From Isoetes taiwanensis (taxonomy: Eukaryota; Streptophyta; Lycopodiopsida; Isoetales; Isoetaceae), in NCBI GenBank assembly GCA_021234155.1, contig JAJEKV010000047.1:3919323-3983322 (forward strand): a stretch of 64,000 nucleotides of DNA, in the 5' to 3' direction. A model generated the notes under the pieces. That model saw only the letters and a list, made by a program, of their open reading frames with translations, had not been told where the DNA came from and ran no database searches. How positions within the stretch are numbered: position 1 is the stretch's first letter; every line of letters starts with the position of its first letter. Positions 56,301 through 64,000 of the stretch are shown here, one piece after another. Made by a program: the position numbers and the translations under genes.

Positions 56301-57102
56301 CGGTGGGGGATTGGTATGTCGACGGGCAGCTGGCACCCTGGCAGCTTTTTTGCCACAGGTTTCGACTTCAGGAACGGGATTGTGCGATCTGGGCGCGGGT
56401 GGCTAATGCTCTGCCGCTGAACTCCCCGCACGCATCAGGACGAGTGTGGAGTTGTCATCCAGAAGTTGACCCCTCAAATTTCGTAAAGTCCTGTTATGAG
56501 CTTTTGGCAATTCAGGATGAGCTACCTCCCTCGCATGGCTAGAGTCTCCAGGTGCCGGGAGATGACTGGGGCAACATCTGGAGATGGGTGTGGAACCTTG
56601 GTGGAACCCAATCTCGCCCCCCAAGATTCGGGTGTTGCTGTGGTAGATAGTGCACCGATCCCTGAGGGTGAATACATGGGTTCACAGGATCAATCCGCTG
56701 ATCAGCGACTGGTGTCCGATGTGTGGTGTCGGTGTTGAGACCCTGGAGCACTGTATGTTTCTTTGCACGGAGATCCAGGCGGCATGACAATGGGTCCAGC
56801 GCCTCTTTCACACCTCGCTCTGTAGTCAAGAGGTTCTTTTGGGGGTGTATCCTAGGGGGTGGTCCCAGCTTCAGAGTCTGGCCTTCCATTTGTGTAAGGC
56901 TTGGTTACTATGGCTCATTTGGAAGCGGCGACGCATGAAGGTGTTCCGGAATGAGGAGGTGCAGCATGGGGTTTTGATCCCGCAGTTGAGGTACAAATTG
57001 TATCTTTCTTACCTAGCGTCCCCTCGGAAAGAGCAGTTCAATGCAGCTGTCTGGGAAAGGACCCTCATCATTGTAGGTAGCATTGGCAGGTTTGTTTCAT
57101 GA
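53344..57102 (+). pseudogene. LINE ORF2: endonuclease, reverse transcriptase, zinc-finger tail
   Basis: The start reads ILSWNVRGVRSS (53353), then in the next frame PDILCLQEHKCHRGD (catalytic Glu), GGTAIAWK and WLLLGDFNMAET. The RT follows: HKCPGLDGIPVEFFQEYW (54720-54770), MQSGFILGRHILNN, VYSKLDFAKAYDSVRWDFL (catalytic Asp), RGVRQGCPLAPFLFTIV at 54899-55408, and QYADDSFLF at 55413-55440. The tail has MAGRVTVAKSILCSTHVYMASIIL (55728), a cysteine cluster near 56715-56755, and LLWLIWKRRRMKVFRNEE, ending at 57102. At least eight frameshifts occur. Same domain order as the LINE at 28782-35023 but a different subfamily. Confidence 0.85.
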
Positions 57103-57237
57103 GTCGTAGGTAGGTATACGTGCCGTTTGGGTTCTTGCTCAAGCGTGGCCCCTTGGGCAGGAGTACCCTAGTATTGCTCTTCTTGTACTTACTTTGTATT
57201 AATATTGTAAATGTAAATGTAAATGTAAATGTATTAT
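57103..57237 (+). other. LINE 3' UTR and junction with the opposing LINE
   Basis: After the ORF2 stop comes a short 3' UTR and then AAATGT repeated four times (57208-57235). The repeats could be the tail of the minus-strand LINE that inserted here, since the first LINE has a pure A tail at 59969-59984. Confidence 0.6.
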
Positions 57238-59968
57238 TCTCTCGCCGGGTTAGACCCTCAGGTCCATAGGCGGCCATGTTACATACAAAGCTATATAAAA
57301 ATATAGATACATCAAACAAGGCCATTGGCCTCGAAGTTATCTACCAACTCATTCAGCTCCAATAACTCCTTGCGCAGTTTCCACCAATCATCTAGATACC
57401 GTGCAAGAACTACAGCATCTAAGTTTAGGAGATCATGTATACTAGATACCATAATTCCATGTTGGTCCCGCAAATAAGAGAACTCCACGCATTCTAAGAA
57501 AGCATGTTGTTCGTCTTCCACAAGAGCTCTTCTACAACAAGAACAGAGACGAAGTTGTCTCGGAATATCATGAAAGCGACCCACTTCAATTTCCAACTTA
57601 TGGCTACTAAGTCTTGCTTCCGATATCAAATTTCTCTTTCTGGTGCTAAGGCTTGCATTTAAATACTCCTGTTCAGCATATACCAACATTGGATTGATCT
57701 CACGTTTGTAGAAGTCCATTTTCACTCCTGATTTTTCCCACAGTCTCTCGAGCATGTTATCATGTACTAAGCATCGAATTCCAGTTTCTGATTCTGGCAT
57801 ATCATGAATGTCAATCCCCCAATTGCTTGCCCACTCACAAACTTGCTGATACCATCCTGAATGCTCTTGTAACTGAGATTCTACTAGCGCTTGAGATGTT
57901 ATTCTAGTATCATTTAATTTCCTCACTCTGCCCAGGTAAGAAAGGGTTAAATAAAGTGATTCTCCTTCAAGAGGAAGGAAGCCAACTTCCGCTAAGAGCA
58001 TTGCATATGGTGTTTGGGCTTTGACCCCCAATTCACTGAGAAGGAAACGTTTTTGAACATTCTCAACCTTGTCCCACATTTTCTTTGATAGGCCAGGCCC
58101 CCACACTTGGCACCCATAGAGCAAAACTGGTTGCACCAATGTTTTAAACATCAGCTTCCTCAAACTCCACTTGTCCACATGGTTATTCCTGCATATGCTT
58201 ATAGTACTGTAAAGTGCCCGCATGCCACCTACTATTCTTCTTTCTACCCCTACATTCCATTTGTATCCATCTGTCACCTCAATCCCCAAATACTTGTATG
58301 TACGAGTTTATTCCAAAGTCTCTCCTTCATAGATCATATCTAAATTTTCTCTTCTACCTATAACCATCACTTTGGTTTTTCCTTTGTTCACACGCATGCC
58401 TGTGGATATGCAAAACGACTCGAGAGCGTTTAATTGTTGCTGTAAACCTGATGCTGTTTTAGATAGAAGAATAACATCGTCTGCATATAGCAGGAGCTGT
58501 ATAACATATCCTGCAATTCTAACTCCTGCACCTCCTTCCCGTTTTAGCCATGATTCTAGTTCATCAATAAAGAGGCCGAAGAGAGTTGGAGACAATGGAC
58601 ACCCTTGTTTCACCCCTATGTTGCAGTCTACCTTCTCTGGTCCATTCATGGGAAATGATAACTCAACCAAGACCTTTTCATACAATCTGGCTACACCATT
58701 CCTGAATTCCCCAGGGACTTGCAGTGCCTCCAACCTTTTGCTTAAGCATCTGCGAAAACCCCATCAAAAAGCTTTGGCAAAATCAACAAAGCAACAAGAT
58801 AACACATTATTTGCACCTTTTGCTCCCTCTCGCAATGACTCTAAAGGTCATAAGGTGGTCAATGGTTGAGAAATCCTTTCTAAACCCCAGCTATTTGTAA
58901 TGCCCTTACCTCATGCTCCTCTCCCCATTGACTAATTTTCTTTTCAAGTATTGCACCAAAGAGTTTAGCCATGATACTACCGATCATTATAGTCGCGGTA
59001 GTTTCTCACCAGACATTACGGTCACCGCTTTGAAGATAGGCACAATGCGATTAACACACCATTGTTCTGGAAACCCATCTTGTAAGGACTGATTAAAGAT
59101 TTCTGCTATTCTTTTGAACATGTTGTCCCCTCCCCATTTCAGAAGCTCAACTGCTAGGCCATCCGAGTCTCTTGCTTTCCCATTAGCCATATGCTTAAGG
59201 CTTAGCTTTACATTATCACCTGAAAAATATTTTTATGCTCTCCTCCACCGGTGCCATACCATCCGCATTTGGTACATGATACAATTCCTGTGCATACTCT
59301 AGTAGCTCATTCCCGGAAAAGTTTCCCATTGGCACTCCTTTACACTTAAAACGTTTCCGAAATTTTTGAGTTATGTTGTAGCTCATTAATCATTTGTAGT
59401 CGCATATTTGCTTCCCATGCTTTTTCTTTTTTCCCCGCAAACTTTTTGAAGAGTTTTCTAGCCTCTTGTTGAGTGTGATCGTGATAGCGAGCTTTCTGAT
59501 CGCTTGCATTCAAAGATCCCACCACTTCGATTTACATGTCCACTACTATACCCATGGCTTTTACCAAAACCCGTTCCGCCTGACTCATTATAGTCCATAA
59601 GCACATCGCTTTTTTTTCCGCACCGATGATTCTCGCCAATTCTCTTCTAATTGTGACTCTATCTCTGCAGCATATAGATTAGCCCTCAATGGATTGATCC
59701 GTATTCTATCCCCATTTTGCTTTTGGTTAGCGTCTTGAATAGCCGCTATATCTAGCACGAACCTCATAAGCATATGGTCTGATTCTAGGCGCTCTTCAAT
59801 TGCAAATTCCTGTACAAAGTTTACCGCTTCTACAGTCCCTATCAGCCAATCTACGACACTCATGCCACAGGTATGCTTATACGTAAAACCAGCGGTGCGT
59901 GGGAAGCGATTTGTGCCATTATAAAGAAATAGATCAAAGGTAGCACACAATTGTTTAAGTTGATCTTT
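57238..59968 (-). mobile_element. Second LINE (microsatellite-tailed type), 5'-truncated, inserted in the first
   Basis: On the minus strand it starts inside the endonuclease domain and runs through RT to a 3' UTR that ends GGTCTAACCCGGCGAGAG and an (ACATTT)n tail. Its 5' edge abuts the A tail of the host LINE, so it inserted at or in that A tail. Its RT, C-terminal cysteine cluster and tail differ from the L1-like elements nearby. Confidence 0.75.
57312..59968 (-). pseudogene. ORF2 of the second LINE, frameshifted
   Basis: The minus strand reads DQLKQLCATFDLFLYNGTNRFP, GMSVVDWLIGTVEAVNF and ERLESDHMLMRF, the C-terminal half of an APE endonuclease (59960-59740). A helical linker ARYHDHTQQEARKLFKKFAG follows near 59490. 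RT begins NGKARDSDGLAVELLKWGG (59185). It continues VKQGCPLSPTLFGLFIDELE and LLLYADDVILLSKT at 58733-58308. A 325-codon frame (58289-57312) is the C-terminal part with KTLVQPVLLYGCQVWGPG, a cysteine cluster LCSCCRRALVEDEQHAFLEC, and end FEANGLV. At least four frameshifts and a stop break it. No RNase H domain is visible. Confidence 0.8.
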
Positions 59969-59985
59969 CAAAAAAAAAAAAAAAG

Positions 59986-60000
59986 AATTTAAATTCCTGG
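59986..60000. repeat. Target-site duplication, right copy (15 bp)
   Basis: Identical to 50292-50306 and preceded by the A tail (59969-59984) of the LINE. Confidence 0.9.
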
Positions 60001-60072
60001 AATTATGAACACTTAAACAATATGGATGCACACCAATGCAAGAAAAGAAATCAAATGACTTGACAACCATAC

Positions 60073-60287
60073 CTCCCTTTCTGCACCTTCTCCATAGTGA
60101 GGTGAATCTGCATTCATGTAGTTCCCAGGCCTTTGGTCCATAAACAGAACTTCCGAGGGTTTCACTGCCATTCCTTGAGCTGAAAAGATAGCTCATTTTG
60201 ACAGAAATTTTAGGCAAAACAAACATGGGCTTCTCCGAATATCGATCATTCCACGTGAGTAACCTATCAATCAGAAATTCGGTGAAG
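60073..60287 (-). CDS. Upstream exon of the same unrecognised host gene
   Basis: The minus strand encodes FTEFLIDRLLTWNDRYSEKP, MFVLPKISVKMSYLFSSRN, GSETLGSSVYGPKAWELHEC and RFTSLWRRCRKG, then a GT donor (60072-60071, GTATGG). The suggested acceptor is TTTACTTTAAG before 60287. Composition is coding-like and free of stops. I cannot name the family. Removing the LINE and one target copy shrinks the following intron to about 190 bp. Exons farther upstream were not found. Confidence 0.5.
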
Positions 60288-60299
60288 CTTAAAGTAAAC

Positions 60300-61280
60300 A
60301 ATGCGTATTGAATAGTGTTCTACTGTGTGCAGGCACATTGTCAAGAATCGAGCATAGAGGATCAGGCATCATTCACAACATGACCTCTCCCACCCCGTTA
60401 GATCGAAACCCTAGGGTATGGTGAAGTAGGTGCCCACATGGACAGCTTAGAATTGCATGAAATCGTGCACCTGGAGTTAGGCAACCCTACTAAAAACCTA
60501 GCTATTTCGTAAGTAATATCTATTATGCCTAGTTGTCGAGCACACCTTCTATCACCCAATTCAGATCTAGAAAAATAATTTAATTTTTTTGGGTGCATGG
60601 TTTGCATCTACCAGCCCTTGGCCATATTAGATTGGTGAAAGTAAATAATTTGAAAGTAGGAGCTCTATGTCTTTTGACATTACATACAACAACATCCTAA
60701 GTGTCCCTAGCAAAATAAACAAACATGACTCAAAGCTGATAGCTTAAGAGTGTCGGTTGGAGTGACTGTCTCCCATAGGACATGGTGCCACATGTTAACC
60801 ATTAGGAAAATGACATGCAAACGTAGAAGTGAAAATAATAATATGGAGCGACTGTTAAGCCATCTCGCTTTAAGAAGCTTGATAGGCAATGTAAAAGATA
60901 ACATGCAACTTCACAGAATAATATATTCGAATACCAACTTAAAGAATGCAATTTAAAATAGACGACACACATGGTGGCATGGTTAGTTTGACAAAAGGTC
61001 AAGTAGATTTATTGTGCTTCAATTCAAAAATAAAGGGTAAGACAAATTTCAAGCTTTGTGCCACCTCATCAAAGTAATAGTATCTATTTATTCAACATAG
61101 CATCTAGTATTCAACATGCAAGTTAGACTGTTATAGTGACATGGGGTGGAATCTGGTAATATTGCGCGTCCAGGGCTATAGCACCACCTCCTTGTTCTGA
61201 AAAGACAATTGACTTGGAGCAGGTAATGACAACTAGGTTTGGATTTTCTTTATAATATCAAAACTAAGTACTCGAGCATA
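60300..61280. other. No gene seen; spacer between host gene and nitrate transporter
   Basis: AT-rich. Short frames on both strands have no motif. The part just below 61286 must contain the NRT2 3' UTR and polyadenylation site on the minus strand; no clear AATAAA is seen. Confidence 0.4.
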
Positions 61281-61285
61281 GTTGT

Positions 61286-63043
61286 TCAAACATGGTGAAG
61301 AGGAGTGGTATTAGGTGTAGGGGCAGAAGCAAGTGCAGAAGCTTTTTTCCCGCTGCGTTCGGACCTAGAATTTTCAGCAAATTTCAAGCTAGCAATGTCC
61401 ATGCCTTTGTTCCTTTCTTCTTGGGACCATTCATTAGCATAGTAAGCCTCCTCACTAGCATCTTCCTTAGGAGGGCACAACATGCCACCCCACTGAGGGA
61501 AGTAGAGCAACATAACAGGCAAAGTACAGCAAATGCACATAATACCCATAAACACAATACCCTTTTCTGTAGAGTATGAACTGTAAGTGAAGAAGAGGAG
61601 CTGTGTCAGAACTGCTCCTACATTGCCTCCTGCACCTGTCAAGCCTGAAACCATTCCCAACGATCTTCTAGATATAAATGGCACTACACCAAATGTGGCG
61701 CCGCATGCAGCTTGCTGGAACACTGAGAAAATTAGCATCATGGCTATGGCAGGTCCAACTGATCCAAACAAGCCTAATGCAATGCAGAATACTCCTCCTA
61801 ATGTTTGCATTATCCATAATGTCCATAACCTGCCTCTCATTCCAAACTTTTTGGACACTAAATCTGAGACGATTCCTCCTGCTGGCCTTGTAAAGGCATT
61901 CATTAAACCAAATGTTGATGCCACTATGCCTGCAGTGCGCAGAGTGAGGCCAAATCGGTCATAAAAATATTCTGCTATAATGTTGTCTACTGTAAGTTCT
62001 ACTCCAAAGCTGTATCCATATAGGAGGGCCATGATCCAGCTACGGTAGTTCTTGGCAGCATGCCAGAATACCTGTTTTGTTAGTGTGCAAAAAAGTCAGC
62101 TCTTCCCTTACATGCAAAATGCTATATTAGTTTCAAAGTAAAACAATTGTCTTCTTTGAACAAAGCATTGTTTATAACTTCAAAAGCAGAGAAAAACTCA
62201 TTCATTACTAAAGTGGAAGGTTATCTATTCAAAACTATCATTAGGTTTTTCATATTACTTTGTAAGCAGAAAAAACTCAATGCATTACTGAAAATGAAAA
62301 ATTACCTTTCCAAAACTATCTTTAGCTTTCTCTCCCGTCTTGTGCAGTGCCTTATAATTGCCATCAGGCAAGTCTTGGCCCAAGAACAGGACACACAAAC
62401 CCAGCAGAATATGAAAAGTGCCAGGAACAAAGAAAGCAATTCTCCAGGCAGTGAAGTTTTCAGCCCCCAATTTAGTGATCAATTCATAAATCAGAGGCAT
62501 GATAAGCTGAGTGGCACCTCCTCCAAGATTACCCCAACCAGCAGCAGCACCATTAGCCATGCCAACAATTTTTGTGTTGAACATGGAACTCATCCAAAAT
62601 TGGCATGAGACAAATGTGGCAAGAGAGAAGCCAATGCAAAACCTGACAAGGATAAATCCGGTAGGCGATGAAACAAGGGCCATGGAAAACACAGCAGGGG
62701 CTGATATCATGAGCAGAAATGCACAGCCAAATCTAGGGCCAACTAGGTCACAAATTGGCCCCATGCAGAACCTTGATAATATGGATCCACTGACAGAGGC
62801 AATGCTTGCTCTACCTATGTCAATTTTTGTTAACCCTAAATTGTCTCTTATAACAGGAATAAGAGGAGGGGGCGCAAATGTTGATGTAAAACAGGTAAAA
62901 AATGATATCCATGAGAGATGGAAACAGAGCATATGGGGTCTAGAAATGGAATGTATCCTCAATTTGGTTGCCTTGTGCTCTGAATCCACAGGCATTCCAT
63001 GAAAGAGATCTTGCTCTTCTTCAGGCACTCCATTGGCCCCCAT
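61286..63043 (-). CDS. NRT2: High-affinity nitrate transporter, NRT2 family (two exons)
   Basis: Exon 1 is 63043-62306 (246 codons), the intron 62305-62072 (GTAATT...AACAG), and exon 2 62071-61286. Together they give 507 residues, a normal length for plant NRT2. The major-facilitator fold with about 12 membrane helices imports nitrate with protons at the plasma membrane, usually with an NRT3/NAR2 partner. Family marks are [14 protein letters not shown] after helix 2, the first nitrate signature GWGNLGGG (residues 169-176) and the second GAGGNVGAV (392-400). The N-terminus is polar and cytosolic; the C-terminal tail is Ser/Ala/Pro-rich. All codons are open and both splice sites are canonical, so the gene looks functional. 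An AG lies two bases before the ATG, so a 5' UTR intron is possible. Alternative start: none better. Confidence 0.95.
62072..62305 (-). other. Intron of the NRT2 gene
   Basis: 234 bp, phase 0, between FGK and VFWHAAKN; begins GTAATTTTTC and ends TAACAAAACAG on the minus strand. Confidence 0.9.
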
Positions 63044-63125
63044 TCTGTAACAAATTACACGATCAAATCTGTATGCAGAATGAAAAGAAGGGTCCCCGTG
63101 TTGGCTGATTCAATGGGCAGAAGCG

Positions 63126-63134
63126 TATTTATAG
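63126..63134 (-). promoter_or_regulatory. Probable TATA box of NRT2
   Basis: CTATAAATA on the minus strand lies 83-91 bp upstream of the ATG, leaving about 55 bp for a 5' UTR if transcription starts 30 bp downstream. The match to the plant TATA consensus is good. Confidence 0.6.
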
Positions 63135-63199
63135 TTTACCTTGAGCTTCGCCATGTTGGCTCTTCGGATTCGGGAAAATGGGAAATAAGCTCTTGATTG

Positions 63200-63769
63200 A
63201 CAGATAGAGTCTTTGAAATAAAACGCCGTCCCTTTGCAAACTGGAGTGCCATTTTATTGACGGCTTTGTCAACCAGAATCTGCATAGATTCCACTGCCAG
63301 AATCTAGCTCCGGTAGTCCACTGTTTACGTAGATCGCCCATCACCAGGAATTGCCCGCATAAAATAAACGAAAGAAATGAAAAGTCAGCCTGTATGGAAT
63401 ATGTAAATCCTTTTGTAAATGATTCCTTGCTTGGTTTCCTTTTATACGTATAGTCTACATGTATTATATAACCTATCACTATCTTATAAAAATATGTCAG
63501 CAGTGGGAAGCAAGAAAAAGATGACGTGTACAGGGGGAAAAAATTCCACATCAGCAAGTCAGATTGGGATGGAGGGCCAGGATTTCTTTAGACAAATAGG
63601 GCAGTTTAGTCCCCCCGCTTGGCGCTTGATGCACGCCATAGCCGCTCTATGATTTCCACAGGGATCTGCTACGGTTGCTTTGAAGTGGGCTTCCCTTAGA
63701 TACGCAATCCCATCGTTGTCCAAGAGAGATCAAGCAGAGGATACAATCCTGCTGCATCCCTTCTGCATC
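63200..63769. other. Promoter-side spacer of NRT2, no gene
   Basis: No coding signal on either strand. It should contain the upstream regulatory region of NRT2 on the minus strand; I cannot identify individual nitrate-response sites with confidence. Confidence 0.4.
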
Positions 63770-63970
63770 TTAAGCATAACAGAGCTGCAGCTTAGACCCT
63801 ACGCCTTTGTTAGAAACAGATTTCTCCGTCCCAAAAGATTGAAGGCAAAAGAGTTGCATGCTGCCCCGGGTCTGTTCTAACACTGATATTTCTATTGAAT
63901 CTAGCTGTGCCATTACAAATCCGGCGAAAAATAAGCAGATTAGAACCGCCCGCTTCCTCGCTTCTGCCAT
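63770..63970 (-). CDS. Short frame with a signal-peptide-like start, possible first exon
   Basis: The 66-codon frame starts MAEARKRAVLICLFFAGFVM, a charged N-terminus followed by a 14-residue hydrophobic core, then AQLDSIEISVLEQTRGSM. It looks like a secreted or membrane protein start. No continuation is found to the left, and the rest of the frame has no motif. It could be the first exon of a gene reading away from the window edge toward NRT2, or chance. It does not obviously resemble the nitrate-transport partner NAR2. Confidence 0.3.
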   Translation of the reverse strand: MAEARKRAVLICLFFAGFVMAQLDSIEISVLEQTRGSMQLFCLQSFGTEKSVSNKGVGSKLQLCYA

Positions 63971-64000
63971 AGATCGAAAAGGAAAAGCTTATATTTTGGG

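Larger units (their letters stand above)
50307..59985 (+). mobile_element. L1-like LINE with two nested insertions, full length or nearly so
   Basis: Order: 5' UTR (50307-50564), ORF1, a truncated Copia element inserted near 52230-53304, ORF2 with endonuclease and RT, a 3' UTR, then a second LINE in opposite orientation (57240-59968) and finally the A tail. A 15-bp target duplication flanks the whole. The LINE proper is therefore about 5.9 kb. The GC content of its ORFs is clearly higher than that of the surrounding DNA. Confidence 0.88.

Noticed and set aside
61587-63002. Plus-strand frames across the nitrate transporter
   Set aside because: Antisense shadows of NRT2 without motifs.
63770-63970. 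Nitrate-transport partner NAR2/NRT3 next to NRT2
   Set aside because: Only a hydrophobic start is seen; no residues beyond it resemble NAR2.

Overview
The window is plant nuclear DNA dominated by mobile elements. The only complete host gene I can defend is a two-exon NRT2-type nitrate transporter on the minus strand (61286-63043). Other host traces are two exons of an unrecognised minus-strand gene (60287-60073 and 50201-50095) and one exon of a JmjC histone demethylase (48184-47968). The plant PBS types (initiator tRNA-Met, tRNA-Gln), Tat-like Ty3 and Copia elements, L1-like LINEs, and transposon proteins I associate with spore-bearing plants suggest a fern, lycophyte or similar large-genome land plant. 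The species is inference only. || Layout: 1-9729 is one Tat-like Ty3/Gypsy retrotransposon whose 5' LTR is cut by the window edge; its coding region is dead. 9730-10960 is pyrimidine-rich non-coding DNA. 11019-15000 holds a decayed DNA transposon (a plus-strand DDE-like protein and a minus-strand Ulp1-like protease), into which a 458-bp 5'-truncated LINE inserted with a 16-bp target duplication. 15530-16140 is a Copia LTR end with its primer site. 16901-25268 is an unusual intron-containing reverse-transcriptase unit whose 5' part is repeated directly downstream, as in Penelope-like elements. It carries a 679-bp hAT MITE and a LINE-derived insertion. 25265-28260 holds LINE tails and minisatellites. 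28782-35023 is an L1-like LINE on the minus strand, split by a 2.2-kb insertion that carries a foldback repeat. || 35364-47316 is a 12-kb unit bounded by perfect 32-bp inverted repeats and a 4-bp direct repeat. It contains decayed minus-strand reading frames on the left, a plus-strand transposon protein of the HTHEDVD type on the right, and a hairpin-forming short motif scattered inside. I regard it as the best candidate for an undescribed mobile system. || 50307-59985 is a LINE with a 15-bp target duplication, sitting in an intron of the unrecognised host gene. It has itself received a truncated Copia element (52230-53304) and a second LINE in opposite orientation (57240-59968). These insertions expanded an intron of about 190 bp to 9.9 kb. 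|| Genes interact little here. Almost everything outside NRT2 is broken by frameshifts, stops or nested insertions, so the interest lies in insertion order, element architecture and repeat structure. All identifications rest on reading motifs by eye; no searches were run.
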